From contig NZ_CP024634.1 in the NCBI RefSeq assembly GCF_003711265.1, forward strand, positions 2,108,001 through 2,172,000: a stretch of DNA of 64,000 nt, read 5' to 3'. Below are positions 1-6,974 of the stretch, one piece after another. A program made the translations under genes and the position numbers. Numbering within the stretch: position 1 is the stretch's first letter; every line of letters starts with the position of its first letter. This DNA is from Bathymodiolus thermophilus thioautotrophic gill symbiont (lineage in GTDB: Bacteria > Pseudomonadota > Gammaproteobacteria > PS1 > Pseudothioglobaceae). The notes under the pieces are model-generated. The model was not told the DNA's origin and did not search any database. It saw only the letters and a program-made list of their open reading frames with translations.

Positions 1-432
1 AAAATCTCTAAAAGTGCTATCGTGCCTTACTCTTGTAAGAAAATGTATCAGTTGGTTAATCAAATTGATGAATATCCAGCTTTTTTGAAGTGGTGTTCTT
101 CTGCCAATATTTTAAATCAAACTGAAGAGGAAATCATAGCTTCGGTTACGATTAATAAAAGCGCCTTTAATCAGGCCTTTACCACCATTAATCGCTTAAC
201 CGTTGATGCGCGCATTGATATGCAACTCAAAGAAGGGCCTTTTAAACAGTTAAATGGTGCTTGGATTTTTATGCCGCTGGGTGAAAATGCTTGCAAAATT
301 AGTTTAGAATTAGAATTTAGTTTTTCCTCTAAGTTGGTGGATATGACGATTGCCCCTATTTTTACTGCTATTTCTAACGCACAACTGGATGCCTTTGTTG
401 AGCGTGCCAAGCAAGTTTATGCTGTTGTTTAA
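1..432 (+). CDS. ratA: RatA/COQ10-type START-domain protein, 5' end outside window
   Basis: Small SRPBCC/START-fold protein of the RatA (YfjG)/COQ10 family. In this family the fold is a hydrophobic pocket; COQ10 members bind ubiquinone, and E. coli RatA was described as interfering with 70S ribosome assembly. The frame is open from the first base of the window and reads into the family N-terminus (KISKSAIVPYSCKKMYQLV, the equivalent of ISRSALVPYS in relatives), so the true start lies just to the left. The GTG at base 22 is internal. The tyrosine-proline segment DEYPAFLKWC and the C-terminal helix ending FVERAKQVYAVV are as expected for the family. The last 14 bases overlap the next gene, indicating one transcription unit. 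Family assignment is from recalled sequence patterns. Confidence 0.85.
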   Translation, partial: KISKSAIVPYSCKKMYQLVNQIDEYPAFLKWCSSANILNQTEEEIIASVTINKSAFNQAFTTINRLTVDARIDMQLKEGPFKQLNGAWIFMPLGENACKISLELEFSFSSKLVDMTIAPIFTAISNAQLDAFVERAKQVYAVV

Positions 433-940
433 TAAACCATTCGGCATACTTTGCCAGTTTAGTGGCGAAGAAAAAAACCTATCTAATTACATTGATGTAA
501 AAAACTTTTACCCAGCGGGGCGACTGGATAAAGATTCTGAAGGATTGTTGTTGTTGACTGATGATGGCAAATTACAACATCAAATTTCACACCCAAAATT
601 TGACAAAGAAAAAACTTACCTTGTTCAAGTGGAGGGGGAAGTAACAAACCAAGCCATTATTCAATTGTGCCAAGGAATAACACTCAAAGATGGATTGACC
701 AAACCTGCCAAAGCAAAAATCGTCAAACAACCCGACTGGCTATGGGACAGAAACCCACCTATACGCCAACGGAAAAATATTCCCACATCATGGATTGAAC
801 TCAAAATTACTGAGGGTAAAAATCGTCAAGTTCGGCGTATGAGTGCTGCCGTTGGCTTTCCAACACTTAGACTGATTCGCACACAAATAGGCGCTTGGAA
901 ACTGGGTGATATTCAATTAGGGCAATATCAATATGGATAA
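419..940 (+). CDS. rluE: 23S rRNA pseudouridine synthase, RluE-like (RsuA family)
   Basis: Enzyme isomerising a uridine in 23S rRNA to pseudouridine. The catalytic motif GRLDKDSEGLLLLT contains the invariant aspartate, and the C-terminal ITEGKNRQVRRMSAAVGFPTLRLIR block is the signature of the RsuA/RluE group. There is no N-terminal S4 domain, which fits RluE rather than RluB or RsuA. I chose the ATG at 419 because MLLFNKPFGILCQFS is the usual family N-terminus; the 23 codons upstream in the same frame are out-of-frame ratA sequence. It overlaps ratA by 14 bases and the following gene by 8 bases, so translation is probably coupled. The length of 173 residues is short but complete for this family. 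Confidence 0.88.
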   Translation: MLLFNKPFGILCQFSGEEKNLSNYIDVKNFYPAGRLDKDSEGLLLLTDDGKLQHQISHPKFDKEKTYLVQVEGEVTNQAIIQLCQGITLKDGLTKPAKAKIVKQPDWLWDRNPPIRQRKNIPTSWIELKITEGKNRQVRRMSAAVGFPTLRLIRTQIGAWKLGDIQLGQYQYG

Positions 941-1736
941 AATGAATGGATTTGAGCTGGCATATCACGCTTTAATGAATAATACCATTGAAGAAAAAAT
1001 CAAACTCACTCAGCAATTGTATGCGCTAAGTGTCAATCATCAACTGGATTATAGCGACGCTTTTCCTATTCAAAAAACGCCCAATCCTGGCAGGCCACAA
1101 AAACCTGAATTAGTAAGATTTCAATCGGTACCACGAAGAGACAGTTCAGACCTTGGCTTTATTAACACCATTCATGCTATTTGCCATATTGAATTTAATG
1201 CAATTAACTTGGCTTTAGACGCTATTTACCGCTTTCAAGATATGCCCGAACCCTTCTACCAAGATTGGATTCAAGTCGCATTTGAAGAGGCAAAACATTT
1301 TTCTTTGCTGAGTGCATATTTGCTCAAATTAGGTTATCAATACGGTGATTTTGATGCACATGATGGATTGTGGCAAATGACAACAGATACCGATTACGAT
1401 GTGTTGGCACGCATGGCACTTGTGCCTAGAGTATTGGAAGCCAGAGGCTTGGATGCCACACCTAAAATTCAAAAGCGTTTTAAGCATTCAAACTTTAGTC
1501 ACATGGTTGACATCTTGGATATTATTTTTAAAGATGAAATTAACCATGTAAAAATCGGCAATACTTGGTTTCATTACTTATGCCAACAAAGGCAGGTTGA
1601 CCCCTTAACAACCTTTGATAAACTGGTTAAAAAACACATTGGCGCTCAACTGCGTGGCCCATTCAACATTGAGGCTAGAAAACTGGCTAATTTTTCCCAA
1701 CAAGAATTAGACTACTTGTGCCATTTTCAAAAATAA
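933..1736 (+). CDS. DUF455 family ferritin-like protein
   Basis: A 267-residue protein of the DUF455 family, a ferritin-like four-helix fold expected to hold a di-metal centre. Candidate ligands are visible as HAICHIEFNAINLALD, then VAFEEAKHFSLL, then KDEINHVKIGNTWF, which supply the Glu...ExxH...Glu...ExxH pattern. The enzymatic reaction is unknown; relatives have been compared with the tRNA hydroxylase MiaE only by fold. The start at 933 overlaps the end of the pseudouridine synthase by 8 bases; an ATG at 942 is an equally possible start. It is the last gene of the ratA-rluE transcription unit, which ends at the miniature repeat beginning at 1740. No signal peptide, so it is cytoplasmic. 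Confidence 0.82.
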   Translation: MDKMNGFELAYHALMNNTIEEKIKLTQQLYALSVNHQLDYSDAFPIQKTPNPGRPQKPELVRFQSVPRRDSSDLGFINTIHAICHIEFNAINLALDAIYRFQDMPEPFYQDWIQVAFEEAKHFSLLSAYLLKLGYQYGDFDAHDGLWQMTTDTDYDVLARMALVPRVLEARGLDATPKIQKRFKHSNFSHMVDILDIIFKDEINHVKIGNTWFHYLCQQRQVDPLTTFDKLVKKHIGAQLRGPFNIEARKLANFSQQELDYLCHFQK

Positions 1737-1739
1737 ATA

Positions 1740-1900
1740 GAGACCTTTGTTATAAATATGGGTGATTAGCAAAATTCAATTTTTGCCCACTTGGAAATTT
1801 CTTAAACCTTGTTCTAGCAGGGCTAAGGCTGGGTTTAAAAAATTACCAAGTGGGTGAAACGAGGAGTCTTGATGATTATTCATATTTATGCAAAGGTCTC
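1740..1900. repeat. R1 miniature inverted repeat, near-complete copy
   Basis: Begins GAGACCTTTG and ends CAAAGGTCTC, with arms that pair over roughly 70 bases each side of a central loop, so the whole element can fold as one long hairpin. It carries no reading frame. It starts four bases after the DUF455 stop codon and could act as its transcription terminator. No clear target duplication is visible here. Confidence 0.8.
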
Positions 1901-2011
1901 TCAATATGCAAGTATTCCATTGTCAGCATAAGAAACAATAACAAAGTTGCTAAACTGCAATTATTTTTTATAAATTGCACAATCCATTCGGGACTGCATT
2001 AAACATTAATT

Positions 2012-2839
2012 TTATTTCCATACATATGTTGTATATTTTTCTTCCTTGCTGTTTATTTTTACATCAAAATTAAAAGAAAAATTGGTGGTTTCGGCTGCTT
2101 TTCCAGCCTTGTCAACATTGACTGGAATTTCAAGCAACTGAATATTTAGGTGTACTTGTTCGTAAATAAACTTTTTAAAGTCCTTATTGGTAAAATTCCC
2201 GTAATTAAACGCCAAAAATCCTTTTTTTGTTCTTCCAGGTAAAACCTTAAAATCGTGATCAATCAAATGAATAAGCAACAAATCTGAATGCAAATCCGCA
2301 ATATTTACCGCACTATTTATCTTATCATTTGGTGCATTTTTTGCTATAAGAGCCGATCTTAGGGCTTGTTTTACATATTGCCTTGCATCTTTTTTGTTTA
2401 GCGCATCAAATATATTACCAGCACTGTCTTCTAATGCCATAATCGCATTAGAAAGTTTCATCACATGTTTGGTGCTATTGGTTATTGAAACCTCAAAGAT
2501 TGGCAATGGCAACATTGGAAAATTTACAAGATTTCCATTGTGCTTTATGTTTTTCCATACATTTTGTTTGTATTTATGCGACCACCTTTTTTCTTTCTTT
2601 ACAAAATTAAAAGGGATAGAGGTTTTTATAAGTTGAGGGAATTGACTTGTTGCTTTTCCGAAAATTGGCTTCATTGTAATCTTAATACCTTCATTGCGTA
2701 GTGGATTAAAATTCACCTCATTAAACTTTATTTCGGCAGTTTTAACAATTCTAGTTTTAATGACTGGAACTTTTGTTGGCAGGCAACCAGATATAACCAT
2801 TGATCCAATGATTGCAATAGACAGTAATTTTATGTTCAT
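2012..2839 (-). CDS. Hypothetical outer/inner membrane lipoprotein
   Basis: A 275-residue protein that I do not recognise. The ATG at 2839 gives a textbook lipoprotein signal (MNIKLLSIAIIGSMVISGC), with VISGC as the lipobox and Cys19 as the lipidation site; the frame continues upstream but would bury that signal. The mature part is basic and mixed, with a central segment (SITNSTKHVMKLSNAIMALED) that resembles beta-sandwich proteins describing loss of a bound partner, and no catalytic motif. It lies alone between two R1 elements. No function can be assigned beyond anchoring in a membrane facing the periplasm. Confidence 0.6.
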   Translation of the reverse strand: MNIKLLSIAIIGSMVISGCLPTKVPVIKTRIVKTAEIKFNEVNFNPLRNEGIKITMKPIFGKATSQFPQLIKTSIPFNFVKKEKRWSHKYKQNVWKNIKHNGNLVNFPMLPLPIFEVSITNSTKHVMKLSNAIMALEDSAGNIFDALNKKDARQYVKQALRSALIAKNAPNDKINSAVNIADLHSDLLLIHLIDHDFKVLPGRTKKGFLAFNYGNFTNKDFKKFIYEQVHLNIQLLEIPVNVDKAGKAAETTNFSFNFDVKINSKEEKYTTYVWK

Positions 2840-2947
2840 TTTATTCTTTAAAAAATCCTCTAAAAAACAGAAGGGCGTAAAACAACGACCCAACATCAAT
2901 TTATCGTAAAACATCAATGCCCTACTTTGATTATGCTCGTAATGCAC

Positions 2948-3086
2948 GCTTAATAAAGAACCAGCAGGTTTTTTTTAATCGCCTGTGTTATTTGAATACT
3001 AAAAATAGCAAAAAAAACACAAGGTGCACACAAAAAATTAGGTGCTTCTATGTAAGACCTTTGTCAATCTTTTAAAATTTCTTATA
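2948..3086. other. Intergenic sequence before R1 copy
   Basis: AT-rich, no gene. It holds a vestige of the R1 end (AAGACCTTTGTCAATC near 3053) immediately before the intact R1 copy, suggesting an older decayed element. Confidence 0.4.
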
Positions 3087-3247
3087 GAGACCTTTGCATA
3101 AATATGGATGATTAGCAAAATTCAATTTTTGCCCACTTGGTGATTTTCTTAAACCTTGTCCTAGCAGGGCTAAGGCTGGGTTTAAAAAATTACCAAGTGG
3201 GTGAAAAGTGGATTGTTGATGATTATTCATATTTATGCAAAGGTCTC
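3087..3247. repeat. R1 miniature inverted repeat with target duplication
   Basis: Complete copy: GAGACCTTTGCATAAATATG at the left and its mirror CATATTTATGCAAAGGTCTC at the right. It is flanked by TTATA at 3082-3086 and TTATA at 3248-3252, a 5-bp direct repeat typical of a target-site duplication. This supports transposition rather than a static structural element. Confidence 0.85.
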
Positions 3248-3299
3248 TTATAGAGCACTTAGTTTCAAACTTGATTTTATACCCTCTTAATACCCGTCC

Positions 3300-3350
3300 A
3301 TTGGTTTTTTAATCTAAATAAAATGAGTCCTATAATCGTCCAAATATTAG
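3300..3350. repeat. Decayed R2 repeat fragment
   Basis: The stretch from AAATAAAATGAG through ATAATCGTCCAAATATTAG resembles the left half of the long R2 copy at 60125-60264. It sits just after the 3' end of the DUF3530 gene. Similarity was judged by eye only. Confidence 0.4.
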
Positions 3351-3352
3351 AT

Positions 3353-4237
3353 TTACAATGTATTCAACCAGTGAGCAACTTTAGCAGTTAAGCGCTCGGC
3401 TGCATGAGGGGTTTTATAATAATGATCTGCATTTTTCACTGTCATTTGTGTGGATTTAGTATGGTTTGCTGCTTTAATTAATCGCCCTCTATAGTTTGCC
3501 AATTTTCTCACGCCAGAAAAATCTTGCTCGGCATAAATGTCCAAAATAGGGGTTGTCATTTTATACAACGGAAAACCATTCACCAATTTTTGCTTATAAT
3601 CTGTTGCCCCCATCCCAATTCCTACAAATCCATTAATCTTGCCATCGCCATATTTATCCACATAACTCATTGCCATATGTACACCGCAACCATGGGCAAT
3701 CAGCACAATATTGGTAATCCCTTGTTTTTTATAAAAATCAATCGCCGCATTGATACGCGCATGTGAATAAGGGAAAATTGGCACATAGTCATAGTATTTG
3801 GCTTGCTTGCCTAGTACCGGCATTTGCACTGACAATGTATGCCAACCTGTTTTTGCTAATCCTATGCGTAAGGGTTTAATGGTGTCATTCCAATTTGCAT
3901 GTTGCCCCCGATTGTGCAAGATAATCACGCCGCCTTTGGGCTTGTCTGCCTCACTTTCCATAAAGATACTGAACACTTCTTTGCCATTTTTGAGGGGTAA
4001 ATATTCTACATCGCCATCCATTACTGCATCGGCTATTTCATTAACCACTCGTTGTTCTCTGGCAAAATCTGGTTCAACGCCTACAAATTGATTGAATTCA
4101 GCACGCAATTTATTTGGATTAAAATCACCAAACATAGGTAAATGTGGCAAACTTGGCATACTGGGTATTGGGAACATCGCATACGATACTTGTGTAAACA
4201 GTAAACTTAATGCCCATATTGTTTTTTTATTTAACAT
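3353..4237 (-). CDS. DUF3530 family alpha/beta-hydrolase-like exported protein
   Basis: A 294-residue protein with an N-terminal signal peptide (MLNKKTIWALSLLFTQVSYA) and an alpha/beta hydrolase fold of the DUF3530 type. Visible landmarks are the first-strand segment GGVIILHNRGQHANW, the nucleophile-elbow position NIVLIAHGCGVHMAM, an acid-strand motif ILDIYAEQDF and a late histidine in KNADHYY. The elbow reads GHxxG-like with cysteine (HGCG) where classical hydrolases have serine, so it either uses a cysteine nucleophile or is catalytically dead. Substrate unknown. It overlaps the upstream Sel1 gene by 11 bases, so the two are probably co-translated, and the two periplasmic proteins may act together. 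Confidence 0.75.
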   Translation of the reverse strand: MLNKKTIWALSLLFTQVSYAMFPIPSMPSLPHLPMFGDFNPNKLRAEFNQFVGVEPDFAREQRVVNEIADAVMDGDVEYLPLKNGKEVFSIFMESEADKPKGGVIILHNRGQHANWNDTIKPLRIGLAKTGWHTLSVQMPVLGKQAKYYDYVPIFPYSHARINAAIDFYKKQGITNIVLIAHGCGVHMAMSYVDKYGDGKINGFVGIGMGATDYKQKLVNGFPLYKMTTPILDIYAEQDFSGVRKLANYRGRLIKAANHTKSTQMTVKNADHYYKTPHAAERLTAKVAHWLNTL

Positions 4238-4757
4238 ACTTCTTTTCCTTTAATTTCTCTAATGCAACTTGTGCATTCGGGTGTTTATTTTGGTTGGCTT
4301 GTTGAAACCAGTAATACGCTTTTTTTAAATTTTTTTGCTCTAAAAATAACGAAGCCAAATTAAATTGTGCATACTCATCATTCGCATTTGCTGCTATTAG
4401 CCACCATTGTTGCGCTTGTTTAATAGCACCTTGTCGATAATACAACATCGCCAATTCACTTTGTGCATACGGTAACCCCTGTTTTGCTGATTTTTTAAAC
4501 CATTCAAATGCTTTTTTATCATCTTGTTTCACACCCAATCCATATAAGTAACTCAGTCCAATATTATTCTGAGCCGCCATATGTCCCGCCTCAGCTGCAC
4601 GCATCATCCAATGAAATGCATCATCATTGCGCCCTTGCTGAGAATAATCATAACCAGTTTGATACCATTTATCAGCACGAAAATCAGCGCCAATAACTGA
4701 TGTTGTAAACAATCCTAATGCGAAAAAAAAGGGCGCTATTAACGCCCTTTTTTCCAT
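4227..4757 (-). CDS. Sel1-repeat (TPR-like) periplasmic protein
   Basis: A 176-residue protein with a signal peptide (MEKRALIAPFFFALGLF, probably cleaved after VIGA) and about four Sel1-like repeats, seen as QNNIGLSYLYGLGVKQDDKK, AQSELAMLYYRQGAIKQ, AQFNLASLFLEQKNLKK and a final AQVALEKLK. Sel1 repeats are alpha-helical scaffolds for protein-protein contact. I chose the ATG at 4757; an upstream in-frame TTG at 4787 would run through the end of the rhodanese gene. Codons 2-11 coincide with the terminator hairpin of the upstream rhodanese gene, which is unusual. The end overlaps the DUF3530 gene by 11 bases. Confidence 0.75.
   Translation of the reverse strand: MEKRALIAPFFFALGLFTTSVIGADFRADKWYQTGYDYSQQGRNDDAFHWMMRAAEAGHMAAQNNIGLSYLYGLGVKQDDKKAFEWFKKSAKQGLPYAQSELAMLYYRQGAIKQAQQWWLIAANANDEYAQFNLASLFLEQKNLKKAYYWFQQANQNKHPNAQVALEKLKEKKYVK
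4723..4753 (-). terminator. Rho-independent terminator inside the Sel1 gene start
   Basis: On the minus strand the stem GGGCG/CGCCC is extended by A-T pairs with a 7-base loop and is followed by eight T residues. It lies 24 bases after the rhodanese stop codon, where a terminator would be expected. It also encodes residues 2-11 of the Sel1 protein signal peptide. Confidence 0.8.
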
Positions 4758-4776
4758 TAATAAGGTAATCAAAAAA

Positions 4777-5460
4777 TTACTTACCAACAGTACTAAGACC
4801 TAATGAGTGCCATGCATTCATACCCTCACGATAGTACTTAAGCTTGCTCGCTGGATAACCCAAAGTAAGTAAAGATTTGATTGCTGCAGGCGATTGACCA
4901 CACCACAAACCATTACAGAACAAGTACAAGGTCTTGGCTTTACCAAAGTCCAAAACGCCTGAACCGTTATCAACAGCACCAAATCGTTTGGTAAGAATAT
5001 CCGTTACTGCATCTGGGTCTTTAGCAACTGCCTTAGAATTTAACTTCTTAAAGGAAATATTCACCGCACCTTTAATAGTACCACCTTTCTTAGCAGTGGT
5101 CCAAATAGGTGTTCTGGCATCAATTACCATCGCATTAGCCCCATTAGCAATATCACGAAGTGCATAGATAATGTCTAATTCAGTGACTGTATCAACGGGC
5201 GCAGGTGCAAACGGATGCTGTGGTTGAATGCAGAATGGCGGACAAGGACGAGAAGTCTTTGCAAATGCTGGATGAATCGTATTTTTACCATTTTGATTAC
5301 GATAAATACCTGCAATTTCCATCACATCTTTAACAATTCCAACCGGTTTAGAGCTGGTCTTCTTAACCTCTGCAGCACTACTTTTTTTAGTATTTGTAAT
5401 GCCACAAGCAGTTAGGGATAATGCAGTGGCAGCAATCAATAATAATTTTATTTTCATCAT
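4777..5460 (-). CDS. Rhodanese-domain lipoprotein
   Basis: A 227-residue lipoprotein with a lipobox (ALSLTAC, Cys19) and a C-terminal rhodanese domain. The active-site loop reads LFCNGLWCGQSPAAI; the first cysteine is in the expected place for the sulfur-carrying residue, and a second cysteine lies five residues later. A further CPPFC pair sits in the linker at SRPCPPFCIQP. Rhodaneses move sulfane sulfur between thiols and acceptors, which would suit a sulfur-oxidising periplasm. It is a paralogue of the next gene upstream, roughly 80 percent alike in the mature region by eye. A ribosome site AGGA precedes two adjacent ATGs; the second (5457) has the better spacing. A strong terminator follows. 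Confidence 0.85.
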   Translation of the reverse strand: MMKIKLLLIAATALSLTACGITNTKKSSAAEVKKTSSKPVGIVKDVMEIAGIYRNQNGKNTIHPAFAKTSRPCPPFCIQPQHPFAPAPVDTVTELDIIYALRDIANGANAMVIDARTPIWTTAKKGGTIKGAVNISFKKLNSKAVAKDPDAVTDILTKRFGAVDNGSGVLDFGKAKTLYLFCNGLWCGQSPAAIKSLLTLGYPASKLKYYREGMNAWHSLGLSTVGK

Positions 5461-5481
5461 AATTTCCTAAGTTAACAGTGG

Positions 5482-6126
5482 TTATTTACCAACAGTGCTA
5501 AGACCTAATGAATGCCATGCATTCATACCTGAGCGGTAATATTTAAGCTTGCTTTCTGGGTAACCTAAAGCAAGTAATGCTCTAATTGCTGCAGGCGATT
5601 GACCACACCACAAACCATTACAGAATAAATACAAAGTCTTGGCTTTACTAAAGTTTAAAATACCTGAGCCATTGTCAACAACACCAAATTTACCTGTTAA
5701 AATATCTATGACTGCATCTGGATCTTTGGCAACTGCCTTAGCATTTAACTTCTTAAAAGAAATATTCACTGAACCTTTAATAGTGCCGCCTTTCTTTGCA
5801 GACATCCAAACTGGCGTACGCGCATCAATGACCATCTTGGATTTATCACCTTTGGCAATATCACGAAGTGCATGGATAATGTCTAATTCACTAACTGTCT
5901 CAACCGCTGCAGGTGCAAATGGATTGGTTGGTTGAATACAGAATGGTGGGCAAGGACGCGAAGTCTTAGCGAATGCTGGATTGATAGTGGCTTTGTTATC
6001 TTGGTTGCGAGAGATACCTGCAACTTCCATAACGCCTTTAATAATGCCAACTGGCTTAGCGGTTACAGTCGTTGACGCTAACAATGCTACTGATGCAGCG
6101 CTTATTACTAATGTTTTAAGTTTCAT
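5482..6126 (-). CDS. Periplasmic rhodanese-domain protein, paralogue
   Basis: A 214-residue protein with a cleavable Sec signal (MKLKTLVISAASVALLAST, ending VTA) in place of the lipoprotein signal of its neighbour. The mature part keeps every key element: the CPPFC pair, the D-A-R-T-P segment and the active-site loop CNGLWCGQSPAAI. It is separated from the lipoprotein paralogue by 21 bases, so the pair is a tandem duplication in one operon, giving one soluble and one membrane-tethered copy. A good ribosome site (AAGGAAA) precedes the ATG. Role in sulfane-sulfur handling is inferred from the fold; the substrate is not known. Confidence 0.85.
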   Translation of the reverse strand: MKLKTLVISAASVALLASTTVTAKPVGIIKGVMEVAGISRNQDNKATINPAFAKTSRPCPPFCIQPTNPFAPAAVETVSELDIIHALRDIAKGDKSKMVIDARTPVWMSAKKGGTIKGSVNISFKKLNAKAVAKDPDAVIDILTGKFGVVDNGSGILNFSKAKTLYLFCNGLWCGQSPAAIRALLALGYPESKLKYYRSGMNAWHSLGLSTVGK

Positions 6127-6214
6127 TTTATTTTCCTTCTTTGTTATAAAAATAACTCTTTCGAGTTGGTTATTGATAGCCTTCTAATGTAAGCAGTGCT
6201 AAAAATTCTTGTTG

Positions 6215-6445
6215 TTAGTCGCAACTAGGCTCTTCTTCTAAATTGTGTTGTGCAAAATAATCAACCACACAAACCTCACGCTTATCCTCATCATCAATGT
6301 CTTCGCAACGATTTTTAGCACCATCACGCACTGTTTGCATTTGTTTTTCAGTTGCATCATCATTTAAAACGGCAACCCCATCTTTCGCATCAGCAAATAT
6401 ATTAAAACTCAATAATAACCCAAATAATATCGCTAACTTTTTCAT
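6215..6445 (-). CDS. Small secreted acidic protein
   Basis: A 76-residue protein with a clear signal peptide (MKKLAILFGLLLSFNIFADA) and an acidic mature part of about 56 residues containing three cysteines (NRCEDIDDED, EVCVVDYF and the terminal PSCD). A good ribosome site (AGGAAG) sits before the ATG, supporting expression. No family is recognised. It lies upstream of, and on the same strand as, the rhodanese pair and may share their transcript or compartment. Confidence 0.6.
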   Translation of the reverse strand: MKKLAILFGLLLSFNIFADAKDGVAVLNDDATEKQMQTVRDGAKNRCEDIDDEDKREVCVVDYFAQHNLEEEPSCD

Positions 6446-6530
6446 TCTTACTTCCTATGTTTTGACTAATTAAAAACCCCCATTATTCATAAGAAAAAAT
6501 ACTTTGCAAGTCTATCTACATTCAATAATA

Positions 6531-6974
6531 TTATGATAAATTAATATTATCCATTGCTTGATTAGCCAGCAAATCTGCCATATCATTACCTTTGTCGCCA
6601 CTATGACCTTTGACCCAACGCCAATTGACTTGATGTTTTTGATTGAGCTTGTCTAATTGTTGCCAAAGATCTGCGTTTTTAACGGGCTTTTTTGCAGCTG
6701 TTTTCCAATTTTTCTGCTTCCAACCAACAATCCATTGAGTAATGCCGTTCATCACATATTTTGAATCGGTGTATAAATCAATGTCTATATTTGCCGATTT
6801 AATCGCTTCTAACGCCTTAATCGCAGCCATTAATTCCATGCGATTATTGGTGGTGTCTTTTTCCGAGCCGTTGAGTTTTTTCTCACGCTTACCGTAACGC
6901 AACCACACGCCCCAACCGCCAATACCTGGGTTGCCTCGGCAGCCGCCATCTGTGTATATAATTATTTTATCCAT
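6531..6974 (-). CDS. rnhA: Ribonuclease HI
   Basis: Endonuclease cleaving the RNA strand of RNA-DNA hybrids, in the cytoplasm. The active-site set is complete: [12 protein letters not shown] (first Asp), [12 protein letters not shown] (Glu), LYTDSKYV (second Asp) and [11 protein letters not shown] (final Asp), with the basic handle around [16 protein letters not shown] that binds hybrid. The length of 147 residues is standard. I start at the ATG at 6974; the codon before it is TTG. It overlaps the upstream asnB-family gene by 8 bases and is therefore probably translated from that transcript, an arrangement with no obvious functional link. Confidence 0.95.
   Translation of the reverse strand: MDKIIIYTDGGCRGNPGIGGWGVWLRYGKREKKLNGSEKDTTNNRMELMAAIKALEAIKSANIDIDLYTDSKYVMNGITQWIVGWKQKNWKTAAKKPVKNADLWQQLDKLNQKHQVNWRWVKGHSGDKGNDMADLLANQAMDNINLS

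Noticed and set aside
130-200. LapG-type cleavage motif in the propeller protein N-termini
   Set aside because: The SSAAS/SSAVS stretch is not the known di-alanine site with confidence and the positions correspond to amino-acid residues about 133-140 rather than bases; no LapG gene is visible in the window.
4757-4787. Upstream TTG start for the Sel1 protein
   Set aside because: It lies within the rhodanese end, has no ribosome site and would disrupt a clear signal peptide beginning at the ATG at 4757.
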